Below, piece after piece: positions 36,292 through 47,689 of a stretch of 64,000 nucleotides of DNA. Each line of letters begins with the position of its first letter. The first letter of the stretch is position 1. Source of the DNA: Clavulina sp. PMI_390 (Eukaryota; Basidiomycota; Agaricomycetes; Cantharellales; Hydnaceae); the NCBI GenBank assembly GCA_015039315.1, contig WIDE01000008.1:255722-319721 (forward strand). The letters are read 5' to 3'. The notes beneath the pieces are model-generated. The model did no database searches and was not told where the DNA came from. It was given only the letters and a program-made list of their open reading frames with translations. Made by a program: the position numbers and the translations under genes.

Positions 36292-37030
36292 GGGTTGGCA
36301 GCATGACGATCGTTACCGCCCGAGTTCAGTATCGATATGGACAATCGAGAGCCGACAATTGATCAATGGGGGGCTGCTGTGTGGCAGGCACTTGATGCTC
36401 TTCTGTCATGAAGGCATACCATCCTTTCGACCTCTCATTCTTGACAGGCCTGGACTTCAAACGCATGGCGACCCTAGCTCTTCGATCCGCATTAGGGCGT
36501 AGATTTTGCCCATATGTATGCTGCGGTCACCGACGCGATCCCAGCATTGTGGCCGATATAGCTCCCGGCTGGGGAGGGACCAGCCTATGAATGAGCTGTT
36601 GTAACACTCCACTAGCAACCTACTAGCTCTAGCTCTACCTCACTTCAATCTTCACCGCATGTACCTGTAGAAGTAGGTAGCTGCAGAAAAATTAGAAACA
36701 AATCATTTCACTACTTGACGCATCGTCCAGTCGTAGGTAAAAGTATCAATTAGTGACGCCCTGTATAGGGTTGAAAGCCGCGTCTAGGTGAATAACTACA
36801 TAAACATAATCGACAACAGAGTCCAGGTGAAATGATGCAGGGTGAGACAGTAGGATACATGTACAACGTGTATGGTAGCATACGGAAGTCAATGGCGAGT
36901 CTGGAACAAACAAACAAAGTGAGATCAACGATGTTGATGCGGACGTGTAGCGATTCGAAAGCGATAGTGTTTATGTTGGAGAGAGTTTGAAAGGGGAGGC
37001 GAGGTGAGTGGTGGTGGGGGGTTGTTAAAG
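36292..37030. other. Convergent intergenic region
   Basis: About 740 bp between the 3' ends of the arrestin-like gene and the Mpv17-like gene. No coding, RNA or repeat feature supported. Confidence 0.4.
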
Positions 37031-38237
37031 TTATGTGAGTCTCTTGAGTGTCTTTTCATCTAGTTGATCCTTCTTGGCTTCGATCGGACCATCTTGGCGG
37101 ATGTCCTCTCTGTGATCATGAAAGCAGTTGAGGAGTCGATGTTAGTCCAGTGCATTAGACATTTGGGGAACTTGAACAGTGATAACGAACCTTGCGTTCA
37201 GCAACGAGAGGTAGAGTGTCCAGAACACACCACAGCTAGCTTGGAACGGCACTCGGTAGGCTAGTGGCATAAATCTAAAGTTGATAAGTTGGATAGCCGG
37301 CCAGACTTTCCAATTAGCTGTGATGGCGGGTAGGAACATGTCGTCTAGTCGAACATTGAGGTCAGCAGGTGCAAGACGATGATGACAACGACGGAGAGTA
37401 ATACGCACTATATTTCTGTTTAATCGCCGTGTTATCCCGCCCTTCCATCTTGCCCATGGATCCAATGAATATCACGAGCTGTGTAGGTCAAGAGACGTTG
37501 TTGTCAGTCAATATGCGGGGTAAATTGTATGAAACCCGGAGGTGGAGAGGAGAGAGACGAGATGTGGTCACGTACCCCGATGGGCGCCCTAATAAATTGC
37601 CGACGATCCGCGTCAGAAATTAGGAGGTCTCAGATGAAGTGCGGGGGGGCGGAGGGGCTCACATGATCGATTGGTCGGCCAACACTCGCTTTCCGAGGGC
37701 CGTCATGCTAACTTTCGGTGTCCCATTTGACGAGCGTGCTGCACTGCCGAGCACTCGTAGGGGAAAGTTCTTCTCGAGGAAGAGGTTCCAGCGCCCAATG
37801 ATGGGGCCCATGCCTGCAATGATATGTGTTATGATGCAAGTGTTGCGATGAGTTTCCCACGTCTGGAGTCAAGAGGCGGACAATACAGTACGTACCGGCG
37901 CCAAAGGCCGCGAAGCGCAACGTTCGTTGGAGATCGTATCTTTGTGGTCTAGGAGGGTCGAATTCAGGTTTCTTAGGGGTTTCTGAGGGAGGGGTCGTAA
38001 ACTATCGGGGTCCGCGAGTGGATGGGGAATTAACGACGAAAGGTGTTGGTCGGTCAGTCGGTCTGGAACTTCCTCGGATTCCAAGATGTGATAAGTGTGA
38101 AGGTGACTAACGATCATTTGTGCAGATTGGGCGACCACATCAGCGACTGCTGATAAGGCACCATTTGTTGCGGCAAGAGTGGCGCCAGGATGCGCGTCAA
38201 ACTGAGTTTGGTAGACTCGGAGGATTGCAGTGGCCAT
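37031..38237 (-). CDS. Mpv17/PMP22-family membrane protein
   Basis: Small organellar membrane protein; relatives such as Mpv17 and Sym1 lie in the mitochondrial inner membrane and others in peroxisomes. ATG 38237 starts MATAILRVYQTQFDAHPGAT, then NGALSAVADVVAQ, the usual opening of the family. After introns come FAAFGAGMGPIIGRWN...LEKNFP (about 37740-37830), DQSIMAPIG (about 37650-37680), VIFIGSMGKMEGR (about 37440), and the family signature ANWKVWPAIQLINFRFMPLAYRVPF (about 37230-37310, given here in part), then FWTLYLSLLNAR. The final exon (EDIRQDGPIEAKKDQLDEK ... LKRLT) ends at TAA 37031. At least five exons. The signature and length fit an intact gene; mitochondrial versus peroxisomal location cannot be decided. 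Confidence 0.9.
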
Positions 38238-38899
38238 TGCAGCGAAAGGAAGCTAATAACGCCGCAGAGAGAAAGTGGGTTCAGGATGAGGAAAAGGAAA
38301 GGGTTAGGTTGGGTGCGGGATGGAGTCCTGCAGGCCTTTATGGAAAGACCAACCAGGCATCGACGTCACTGTCTTGTCAAACCAGGTGCGGGCCAAGATA
38401 CTTGTGCTCCAACTTGAGCCTAACTTATCACAACTTTCCCACGGTGACCCTCTGCCCTCTTCTCGACGTCACCTTGACTCATTGCAAATGAACAACCCTG
38501 GGGCCACAATCTTCTAGAAGCTCCTATTATGATCAATGTTAACCTTTCACTAATCTTCCACATCAGGAGTCTTAGAGAGGTAACACAACCTCTCGTGCAA
38601 CTGCATCCTAGGGTATGATGTCACTCCGACATGGAGGCGAAGCTGGACCTTGCTCGTCACGGAGAAAAAGAAAACAAGCGAATTATCGATTAGTCAAGGA
38701 TATCATCAGGAAAAGGCTTCCAGAAATGAAAATATAAAAGAGAGTGGGTATTAGATGCAATAGTAGTGATGAAATATGAGGTGTAGGTATAGTGATTGCG
38801 AGGTAAACCGACGTCTATGAGGATCTATGACGGAAAAAAAAATTGTACGAGCACGAGAGAAGATGATGGAGGAAAATAACATTGCTAAGACGCCCTAGA
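38238..38899. other. Intergenic: Mpv17-like gene upstream region
   Basis: About 660 bp between two genes on the minus strand. It includes an A-run at 38833-38841 near the zinc-finger gene's 3' end. No gene supported. Confidence 0.4.
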
Positions 38900-39694
38900 T
38901 CAGAAGCCCTGTTGCTGACGGAACGCCCACATGTCCTCGGGGGGAACATTCATAGCCCAGGCCAAGGCTCTGCCGGTCAATGGGCGAAGACGGTCGAACA
39001 AGATAGGAAAGGGATTCCCAGGATATGCAAACGAGACATGGTTATGAATCTCCAAGAGCGATCGGAACGACTCCTCCTCCTCTGCGCTCAGAGCAGGCAT
39101 ACCGTCCCGCTCTGAGAGTAAAGCCACGAGGAAGAGTGTGCCTATGATATCCTGCGATGTCATCGGGATCTCTTGCACGACCCCACGACGCCAGTAAGCC
39201 CCATGCTCGCCTTCTAGGTGGGTCCTCATGTCCGCGAAGCGCTGTCCGCAAAACAGACAGCGCGCCGGCTGAGGAGTCGACTCCCAACGCGCCGCCTCGC
39301 CATTCACAGCGGCCTGTATCCACTCGTATAGAGTAGGAGGCGAGGCGGGGTCGTCGACGGAGCCGCGGAGGACTCCCTGTTGTCGGTCCATAGTACGTGA
39401 GATGGCCTGGAGAATGCGAAGACTCTTTGGAGAGCGCGCGACGATGATGCGGCGCTCGAGGTCTTGGCGCGGGTTGTTGTAGAGCTTGTAGGGCGGGATG
39501 GCGGGGATCTCGCTCGAGTCGGAGGGGAGGGTTTGACCTCGAGCGACGCGCTCGCGACGGGACGCCATCGCAAAGTTGCTGGGCGAATCGCGGATGTGTG
39601 GTGCTTGAGTAAATTTGGAGCGAGGAGCACGAGGGCGACTTTGTACTAACAAGAAGGTCTGGGCGTTGTAGAACGGGAAAGATGGCGCGCTCAT
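38900..39694 (-). CDS. Single C2H2-type zinc-finger protein (264 aa), unknown function
   Basis: Uninterrupted frame from ATG 39694 (MSAPSFPFYNAQTF). One zinc-finger-like motif, CLFCGQRFADMRTHLEGEH (residues about 160-178), has two Cys and two His with spacing shorter than a classical DNA-binding finger. It is preceded by a basic, Arg-rich region (ASRRERVARGQ) and followed by an acidic helix (SAEEEESFRSLLEIHNH) and AWAMNVPPEDMWAFRQQQGF. I recognise no orthologue. The long intron-free frame with steady codon use supports a real gene, but its role is unknown. Confidence 0.6.
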   Translation of the reverse strand: MSAPSFPFYNAQTFLLVQSRPRAPRSKFTQAPHIRDSPSNFAMASRRERVARGQTLPSDSSEIPAIPPYKLYNNPRQDLERRIIVARSPKSLRILQAISRTMDRQQGVLRGSVDDPASPPTLYEWIQAAVNGEAARWESTPQPARCLFCGQRFADMRTHLEGEHGAYWRRGVVQEIPMTSQDIIGTLFLVALLSERDGMPALSAEEEESFRSLLEIHNHVSFAYPGNPFPILFDRLRPLTGRALAWAMNVPPEDMWAFRQQQGF

Positions 39695-40224
39695 GCTGAG
39701 GAATACACAAGATAGTAAGTGTGGAGGGAGGAGACGACGAGAACGGAGAAGATGGAGTAGGAGTGTGTTGGTAGAGAGACTGCTCGGTGAGAGCTCGAAG
39801 AGAGAGAGAGTGACTGAAGAAACAAATATCTCTCTTGTCCAGAGGATTTATACTCGCGCAGGTGTGGCGGGAGAAACAGCGTTCAGAGCCATTGTGGCGG
39901 GCGACATAGAGATCAAGTAGCCTGACAATGCCAGGTCATTGTCCTAACGAACAAGTGGTCTGATGCGAGAAGCAGATGTTTAGCTTCGAGAAACAGAGAG
40001 TGTCATCCGAGACGCCGATACGATTCTCAAAGAACACCACGAGGTCAAGGCTTGCAAAACTGTCGGTTGCATGCACAGTGCTCGCCTTTTGTGCACCAGG
40101 TATTAAACGAGCAACGACGCCTGGCCTGACAGCGCTGTTATCCTCCTGCTAACCCCAGCTTCTCCATTGTTATCAAGAGTTCGCTGAGACTCCCCGATCG
40201 ACAGAACATAACAAGGTCAACAAT
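39695..40224. promoter_or_regulatory. Divergent intergenic region
   Basis: About 530 bp upstream of both the zinc-finger gene (-) and the small membrane-protein gene (+). It includes a GA-rich tract (39790-39815). The right end (from about 40110) is the left edge of the segmental duplication described below. Confidence 0.35.
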
Positions 40225-40541
40225 ATGAATCAAATGCGTCGTACTACTGAAGCCAGGGGGCAGCCAGTGCGAGGGAAGGTAAGGTTGGACCGTCATTTTT
40301 ACTCGCGTAGTCTTTGCAAATGAGCACGAGCATGACCATGTCTTAGAGTTGGAAGAACGTTTGGACGCGCGTCCTCACGTTTGTGGCGTGTGCTATTATG
40401 CTTGTTTGGACCGCCGGCTACAATAAGCGCTTCCTGCACGGTGGAGAACATTACGCAAAACAAAGCTTGAAAGAGGATTCTAGTGAACTTGGTATTTTGG
40501 GCTTTATGTGGTCGTGGGATGTTCGTTCAATGAGTGCTTGA
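40225..40541 (+). CDS. Small single-pass membrane protein (82 aa), unknown
   Basis: Two exons, 40225-40278 and 40347-40541, separated by a consensus intron (AAG|GTAAGG ... TCTTAG). The protein is MNQMRRTTEARG..., then a hydrophobic helix (WTRVLTFVACAIMLVWTAGY, residues about 22-41), then a polar tail ending WSWDVRSMSA. The basic N terminus and single helix suggest a tail-in or signal-anchor membrane protein. Its existence as a gene is supported by a decayed copy in the duplicated unit (42780-43035), where the ATG and frame are lost. No family recognised; it could also be a non-coding transcript. Confidence 0.45.
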
Positions 40542-40623
40542 GTTTGACATCAAAATTCTGGCCACTGTCTCGATCCCAGGGACCAAACTCGTCCCGAACC
40601 TCCACTTTCTCGAATAGCTTACA

Positions 40624-42311
40624 TTAATTCCCATAGGAGATGCCCTACGCATTGTGAGAGAAAAAAACGCAGGGGAATGACAGGTAGAGTTGGTGAAAAT
40701 AGACTCATAAGAGGATAGGAGCAAGGGAACTCACAAAGATTGAGCCTTTCATTGGCAGCTGCAGTGCTGGCATTTGTTTTGCAAGTCCAATTACCCGCTT
40801 ATTACTAGAGTAATTATAGTTTGGTGATCCGTTCAGACTAAAATTGACCAATGAAGGGGTACAACGCCGGGTGAAGCGAATGCTATTGGGGATACCTGTG
40901 CGCTTGAGGAGGTCTGGCAATTTGCCAATCTTTAGAAATAGCTCAAGTGTAGCGAGATTCGGTGGAAGCAATTTGTCCATAGGGTTGTAGGTGGCAGGAG
41001 TCCTCTCATCGCTGTTTTCAGCAGCGGGAGGGATAAGGACACGAGAAGAGATACGGAGGGTCTCAAGGGCCACCAATCCACAAAGTGATCCGATGAATGG
41101 CTCGTCTCTGCCCGAAGGATCGAGGAAGTCAGTATCGAGCACAAGCTCTCTGAGTGACGGAGCATGACTCAGAAGTCCAGGGAGGAACTGAGCAGGACGG
41201 AATGAGTGGCGGCTGTGAGGTTTGTCAAGTGATGTGTTTTCGAATTTCTCTATTTGTGACGGAATGGCGAGGATTCTATTGACAAGTTCGCTCGAAACAG
41301 CTGAGCTACTAATTTGAAGAGTCGTTATTGAGGATAATCGCGCGGGTAAAGCATAGCCGTCAGAGGTTTTCATGAATCTGGGCAGCCGGTTGTCCGACCG
41401 CTGCTTGTTTGAGATAGAGAATGCTGCGGTGTTGAAATCTACACCCAGCTCTAGAGTGTGTGAGACGTTATCGCGGTGATCGGCCACAAAAGCATCGAAC
41501 GCGAAGGACTTGAGAGATGGTAACGCCATGAATAGGAGAACTTCTTCGCTGAGAAATGTCCGTGTGCTCTATTGGATGGTGAGCACAAGCTTATATGCAT
41601 GTGGTTTGCACATACCTCAAAGTCTTCATGGTAAATCAGAAGCCCTGAAATGGACCTGAGACCTGCAGGGATACCTCCCACAAAAACGCCGAAGCATGAC
41701 AGGCTGAAATATCCGAGTGAGTGGCCAATAACGATATCGAGGATTCGTAATTTTGGGAGGAAGTGAAGTAAAGTAAGGAGAACGCCATAAGGTCCCCCGC
41801 GGATCGCAAGGCCAGTCCTAAGACCGTGCGTAGGAAGTGCCTTCAAGATGTGTTCCAGATCCTGAGAAGCCTTTCCACCCAAATCAGAGATTGACCCGCT
41901 GATTTTGTTGCGGTCGTCATAGTCGTTGTTACATCGGGAAACCATAGAATCCAGATCCCGATATCCATAGATAACACCATCACGCATCGATGGGAGGGTA
42001 ATTTCGTGGACGTATTTGCCAAGCGCTGGCCGCATAATGATCGCTCGCGTGAGCTGGTAAAAACGGTATACGAAATGACGCTCTTCTGTGGTTCCTTCGC
42101 ACTCAGGGTAGAAGATGTCGCGGTAGAGGAGGCTTTCGGCTATCGTCCGAAACTGCCGCGACACATATGTGCAGTTCAAGACATCCTGATTTACGCGAAA
42201 CTTCGCGGATGCGTCGAGCTTTTCAGCCGCTGCCTTTTCATCTGCAGTAGGCTCGAGTGTGTGTAACACAAGAATAGCAATCTCAGCAGGCAAGTCGGCC
42301 CAAACGCCCAT
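40624..42311 (-). CDS. F-box protein, duplicated unit 1
   Basis: ATG 42311 starts MGVWADLPAEIAILVLHTLEP, an F-box opening, continuing CTYVSRQFRTIAESLLYRDIF. A second exon begins after YHEDFE (donor about 41616) with EVLLFMALPSLKSFAFDA. It contains leucine-rich strands (ITTLQISSSAV, LRELVLDTDF, LETLRISSRVL, LATLELFLKIGKLPDLL). A last tiny exon follows: SIF splices (GTGAGT at about 40732 to GCGTAG) to GISYGN-stop at 40624, matching the duplicate's GVSYGD. Likely SCF substrate receptor. It lies tail-to-tail with the small membrane-protein gene. An upstream in-frame TTG is not an ATG, so I start at 42311. Confidence 0.78.
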
Positions 42312-42740
42312 GATGACGACGGTGGAGTTCAAGATGACAGTGAGGAGCAGAGCCTTCGCTTGAGTTTGTTAGTGTTGTGTCGTTGTGGCCCAACCTGAAA
42401 GTCCTCATACTTCATCAATTCATCACATAACTTAGCACTTCATTAGGTCTCTTGAATATCACCCAATAATGTTCAATAGTGCGTCTTAAGCCTCAAAGCT
42501 CAGATGCGCGCACTTATATATATGATCACATCATATTTTATTGTGGCCTAATCGAGCGCTCATCCGAATTGGGGCCTGCTATTCGGTCGATGAACCTGTA
42601 ATTGGTATGCACACCCGGAGCCAGTGGAATTAAGGATGTTAATATAGTGCACTGGTACTGCCGAGCAGGCTCGTCCTGGTGGCATTTTTGTCCCCCCAGC
42701 AGCCTCAGCTTTTCAATTGTTGTTCGGAGTTGAGACTCTG
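42312..42740. other. Spacer upstream of F-box unit 1
   Basis: Contains the F-box-1 promoter. 42548-42675 is clearly alike to 44935-45055 upstream of F-box-2 (for example AATTGGGGCCTGCTATTCG), marking the right edge of each duplicated unit. About 200 bp (42340-42540) are extra here compared with unit 2. Confidence 0.6.
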
Positions 42741-42779
42741 CGATCATCAGAGCATCACAAGATCAAGAACGTCGACTAT

Positions 42780-43035
42780 TGCGTTGTACTAATGAAGCCA
42801 CGGAAGGTAAAGTTTAATATCCTTTTGTTCGCGTAGTCTTTGCGAATGAGTGCGGGTATGAACATGTCTCAGAGTGGGAAGCACCTTGGACGCGCATCCT
42901 CACGTTTGTGGCGTGTCTTATTGTGCTTGTTTGGACCGCAGGCCGCAATAAGCGCTGCTGCCATGGTAGACAACATTGCGCAGAACAAGGCTTGAAAGTG
43001 GATTGTAGTGAACATGATATTTTCGGCCTCATGTA
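42780..43035 (+). pseudogene. Decayed copy of the small membrane-protein gene (duplicated unit 2)
   Basis: Nucleotide match to 40225-40541: CCTCACGTTTGTGGCGTGT and GTGCTTGTTTGGACCGCAGG are nearly as in unit 1. The ATG region is lost (TATTGCGTTGTACTAATG in place of the start codon context), and a single-base loss before GGACGCGCATCC shifts the frame relative to unit 1, so the hydrophobic helix is no longer read through. I regard it as a pseudogene; a short transcript cannot be excluded. Confidence 0.55.
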
Positions 43036-43155
43036 AGTGTAGGTCGTTCGTCTGATACGTGTTTCACTCTGACATCAAAATTCTAGGCACCCTCTACCTC
43101 AATCCCAGGGACGGAACTTCTCGTTCTGGCCCTCCGTTTTCTCGAACAGCTTACA

Positions 43156-44849
43156 TCAATCCCCATAGGATACTCCCTACATGGAATGCCGGGAGATAAG
43201 ACGGGAAGTAACAGTTAGAGTTGGTGAAGGCAGGCGCATGAAAGGGTAACAACAAGGGAACTCACAAAGATTGAGCCTTTCATTGGCGGCTGCAGTGCTG
43301 GCATCTGTTTTGCGAGACCAATCACCAGGTCATTATCGGAGTAATCATAGTAAGATGACCCTTTCAGACTGATGCTGATCAATGAAGGGATATGATGGCG
43401 GGTGAAGCGAATACTGTGCGGGATCCCTGTGCGCTCTATGAGGTCTGGCAATTCCTTGATCTTCAAAAACAGCTCGAGTGAAGTAAGGTTTGGTGGGAGC
43501 AGCTTGTCCATGGGGTTGCGGGCAACAGTAGTCTTCTCGCCGCCGTTTTTAGCAACGGAGAGGATGAGGACCCTAGGGGAGATGCGGAGCGTCTCAAGCG
43601 CCACTAATCCAGACAGCGAGCCGATAAATGGTTCGTCATCATCTATCGAGTCCATCAGGTCAATATCAAGTACGAGTTCTCTGAGAGTTGAGGCATGGCC
43701 CAGAAGTCCGGGAAGGAACTGAGCAGGTCGGAATAGGTGGCAGCTCGGTCCCCAATCAAGTGTCGTGTTCTCAAATTTCTCCAAATGCGACGGGATGGTA
43801 AGAATTTTGTTGACGAGTTGGCAAGAGACAGCTGCCCTGCCGATGTGGAGAGTCGTTATTGAGGACGATCGCGCAGGAAGAGCATAGCCGTCAGGAGTTT
43901 CTATGAATTTGGGTAGGTTGATAGATCCATTTGACGGCAGGGCGTTTAAAATAGAGAATGGTGTAGTGGCGATATCTATACCAAGCTGTAGATGCTCTGA
44001 GACATCATCATTCTCATCTGCCTCATGTGCATCGAACGCGAAGGATTTGAGAGATGGTAGTGCCATGAATGGGAGAACTTCTTCAGTGTGGAAACCACAA
44101 CGGATCTACGGGACAGTGAGAGGGAGCTGAGATCCACATGATTCGTGCATACCTCATATTCTTCATGGAAAACTAGAAGCTCTGAAACGGATGTGAGACC
44201 TGCAGGGATACCTCCCACAAAAGCTCCAAAACATGATAGGGCAATAAACTCGAGCTGCTCTCCAACATCGATAGTGAGGCTTTGTAATCGAGGGAGGAAG
44301 TGGAACAAAGCAATAAGAACACCGCATGGTCCCCCGCGAACTATTAAGCCATTTCTAAGCCCACGCGCGGGAAGAGCCTTCAAGATGTGCTCCAGGTCTC
44401 CAGTAGCTGCCCCACCTAACTCGAAGAGTGACTCGTTGATTTCGTCCAGGTCGCCATAGTTGGTGTTGGATTTGGAAATTATAGCATCGACATCCCAATA
44501 GTCATAGGTGAGATTGTGGCCCATTGACGGGATGCTGAGTTTGTGAACATATTTTCCGAGCATTGGCCGCATAACGATTGCTCGTGTGAGCTTGAAAAGA
44601 CGGTACAAGAAAGGACGTTCTTCTGTGATTTTCTCGTTTCCAGGGAGCCAGATGTCACGGTAGAGCAGACTTTCGACTATCGCTCGAAATTGTCGCGACA
44701 CGTACGTGCAGTTCACGAGATCTTGATTCACGCGAAACCTGGTCGCCCCGTCGAGCTTTTCAGCCGCTTCCTTTTCATCCGCAGTAGATTCAAGTGCGCG
44801 TAACACAAGAATAGCGATTTCAGCAGGCAAGTCGGCCCAAACGCCCATG
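43156..44849 (-). CDS. F-box protein, duplicated unit 2
   Basis: Paralogue of the gene at 40624-42311 along its full length. ATG 44849 starts MGVWADLPAEIAILVLRALES, then CTYVSRQFRAIVESLLYRDIW. The middle intron is at the same place (after VFHEEYE, about 44155). Exon 2 contains MALPSLKSFAFDAHEADEND, LRELVLDIDLMDS, LETLRISPRVLI, LTSLELFLKIKELPDLIERTG. The last exon is GVSYGD-stop at 43156. Both copies are open throughout, so both may be functional. Differences cluster in the leucine-rich half, as expected if the substrate-binding surface changes faster than the F-box. Confidence 0.78.
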
Positions 44850-45260
44850 ATGGTGACGATGGGGTTCAAGTCGACAGTGGGGAGCAGAGTCTTCGCTCGA
44901 GTTTGTGAGTGTTGTGTTGTTGGGCCATAATCGAGCGCTTAGCCGAATTGGGGCCTGCTATTCGTTCGATGAACCTGTAATTGGGATACACATTCGGAGC
45001 CAGTGGTATTAAGGATGTTAATCTAGTGCACTAGTAATGCCGACCAGGAGGAGCATCCAGAGCACTCGTGATAAGTGACCTTGTGAGGCAGGCTACAGGC
45101 AGCACATTTAATTACAGTGGATAACATGGAAGTTGTGAGAGGTGAATCAAGGAGAAAGACTAATGAGGTCATGAACAATCAATGGACGTTTAATGGAGCA
45201 GCAAAAGGGTCCGTAGCGCAGAGCAGCGGGGAAGATTCGAGAACGAGCGCAGAAGAGCAT
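44850..45260. other. Spacer upstream of F-box unit 2 / downstream of YKT6
   Basis: 44935-45055 repeats 42548-42675 (right edge of the duplication). The remainder to 45260 shows no gene. Confidence 0.5.
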
Positions 45261-46089
45261 CTACATAATAACGCAGCACGAGTTCTGCTGCAAGTTGGGA
45301 GAGAATAGATGTTAGGCCATTGTCTTCAATATAAGATGCTTGATCATGAGGCCGTACCTTCTTCGCAGACTTGTAGAACATCTTGGTCGATGCACTCAAG
45401 TTCCCAGATCGCTCTACAAGGTCATCCAACTTGGTCCCGCGTTCCAGCACACCTTCGATGGTCTTGTGCTGTATATACAATCTTGTGGTTAGAACGGCGA
45501 TCTTCAGCGGCGGATTCGGCATGTCGATCACATACCAGAATAATCTTGGTCTCATCCAGTTCAGCCTGAACTTTCATGATAGCATCTGCCTGCTTCGGAT
45601 CCTGGTATTTCTCCAAGTAGGTTGCGAGTTGTGGGAATTGGATCGAAGATGGGTTCCCGTAAGAAGCTTGGGGCACGGCAGTGCTGAACTCATCCAACAC
45701 TTTGGATAGCAGCGAAAAGGCGGGTCGGAGAGGGTACTCTCCACCGACAATCATAACGCCTACAACAAATTTTGGGCAAAAGGGGGGTGACTGCGGCTTA
45801 GTTGCGTATCCGCGTGGAGGTCGGCCAACTACATACCAACGAGTGATTCCGGCCCTCCCCTGTTATAGACATGGGCAGTGTATCCCTTCTCCTGGACGCT
45901 CTGTCTCTGCCCAGGCTCGGTGCGCTCGGCGACAGTCTTCGAGAAGAAGTTCATGAACTCTTGTACACTGCCCTTCTGGTAGAACGAGAACGAGGACAAA
46001 TCAAAGGCGGACGACAGGATCGTGGACGACTGTCCGGACTTTGCTTGCAGGACGACAAGCCCGTAGATCTTCATCGTAGTGGTAGACAT
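45261..46089 (-). CDS. YKT6: R-SNARE Ykt6
   Basis: Lipid-anchored v-SNARE acting in ER-Golgi, endosomal, vacuolar and autophagosomal fusion. ATG 46089 ([15 protein letters not shown]). The longin domain covers about residues 6-135 ([76 protein letters not shown]). The SNARE helix follows ([13 protein letters not shown] | [21 protein letters not shown]), with the central-layer Arg in LERGTKLD. The last exon gives [12 protein letters not shown] at 45261. CVIM is a CaaX box for prenylation and the preceding Cys is the palmitoylation site, as expected for Ykt6. Four exons, about 200 aa, the usual length. Confidence 0.95.
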
Positions 46090-46227
46090 GTTGGCAAGAA
46101 GGAGAGAGGTGTGAGTCAGGGAGAAAGTCAGAAATCCTGTGCTTGCTGTCCCAAGTCCTTGATGAAGGGGGTGTTGTGTGGCTCACGTGCACATTTCCCA
46201 CGCCTCTCCCAACACTTCACCAAAAAT
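46090..46227. promoter_or_regulatory. Bidirectional promoter with CACGTG, YKT6 / charged-protein gene
   Basis: Only 138 bp separate the two divergent ATGs. A CACGTG palindrome sits at 46184-46189. The compact layout suggests co-regulation; factor binding is inference. Confidence 0.45.
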
Positions 46228-47218
46228 ATGCCAAGGAAGGTGCAACGAAAACCAGCCTCGAATGATTCCGATTCAGACTCGGATGCTCCTGAGACAGTTC
46301 AGAAAAGTGCAGCGAGAGAGGGTGCTCTTGGTAAAGAGCGAGCTGTGAAGGACTTTCATGCTTCGTCAGTATCTAGCGATGCACCTCCGATAGAGCTGTG
46401 GCCATTGACCTTTTCCAATCATCTTTAGTACAGCAAAGAAACGGAAAGAGGCTAATCGGGCTAGAGATGAGGCTCGGAAATCTGCCGCTGATGAACGTCG
46501 CCGAAAAACTGCTTCCTCCAGCTCTGCTCTCAAATCTTCACCGCATGCTAGTTTCGATGATGTCGATGAAGACGATGATGATAGAGAGCTCTCGCCGGAA
46601 ACTCTACGGCTTCAAGAGCGTATGGAGAGGTCAATGCAACAAGCTGATGCAGAAAGCGACGATCCCGACGATGAGCTCGATGACTCTTTCGGGTCTGAGG
46701 AGGACGAGCCCACTGCTCAACCTCCATCAACAAAAACCAAATCAAAGTCCAAAGCCTCACCTTCAGCCCCTTCTAAATCTCAAGCCAAAACTCCCCCATC
46801 CACACACTTGAAATCCTTCCCTGATATCGACGACCTCGATGACGATGTCTTTGAGGGAGCGTTTGCAGCCGTGAAGGAGCATGAAGCTCGAAGGGCACGA
46901 AAAGAAGAGCGGCTGAAAAATAAAGCTGCCAAAAAGGGGAAGCAGAAGGCTACTGTTGGTAAGAAGAAGGGGAAAAAAGCCTCAGCCAAGGATGCCGTAC
47001 TGGGGTGAGTAACAGTTTTGGAGTCGTGTCTTCTCAGCAAGGGAATCTCACTGTTGATCGCTCCATCGTGATATAGATCGACAGTTGTTCGTGCTTTGGC
47101 TCCAGTGACGAGGAAGGCTCCTGCACCCGAGTCCGATTCGCACAAGCAGTTCCTGAAGAGCCGACGAAAGAGTGTCAAAGGGCGTTTTGAGAGGAGACCA
47201 GGCAAGTCCATCGATTAG
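46228..47218 (+). CDS. Highly charged, probably nuclear/nucleolar protein (284 aa), unknown
   Basis: Three exons join in phase: 46228-46364, 46429-47004, 47077-47218. The N terminus, MPRKVQRKPASNDSDSDSD, has Ser-Asp runs (possible CK2 sites). Lys/Arg/Ala helices follow (TAKKRKEANRARDEARKSAADERRRK), then acidic stretches (SFDDVDEDDDDRE; DDSFGSEEDE), a conserved-looking patch SFPDIDDLDDDVFEGAFAAVKEHEARRARKEERLK, shortened here, and a Lys-rich end (KKGKKASAKDAVLG; FLKSRRKSVKGRFERRPGKSID). The composition is typical of ribosome-biogenesis or chromatin proteins, but I cannot name the family. Shares a short bidirectional promoter with YKT6. Confidence 0.7.
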
Positions 47219-47689
47219 CGTCTGCAATTACCTGTTGTATTGACATTTTTTTGCTTCCTGGCTGAACTCAGTGAATCTTGCTCTTTCGTCTGGGAGACCT
47301 GGTCCTGCGCTAGGCTTCGCAAGAAATCGATAGCTTGTCCTTGTACCCGTCTAATTGATTCCATTGATGATGGAGCTGGTTGAGTGGCCGTGAGGTGCCC
47401 GCTTAAGCATCGTCCTTCGTCTCTAGTTCACTTATATTCTCGCTGCAGGCGTCAAACTGTCAGAACCTTACTAAGAGGTCCCAAATATAGAGCTCAGGCA
47501 TACTCGATAGGGACCCGAGTCGAAGGAAAAATAGGGAAGGCAGCTGATATATCGATACTAGTAAATGGTAGTAGTGACAAGGCTACCAGTACACCTCAGT
47601 ATTATTATGACATAGGAATCAAAAACCACGGATAACAATGGTCCAAAGCGTGCGCTCATCTATCCAATAAAGAACACTCTGAGCGACAT
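47219..47689. other. Convergent spacer
   Basis: About 470 bp between 3' ends of the charged-protein gene and SPF1. No coding or RNA feature supported. Confidence 0.4.

Noticed and set aside
36408..36590. Small open frame between the arrestin-like and Mpv17-like genes
   Set aside because: 60 aa, no domain, no conserved partner; not distinguishable from chance.
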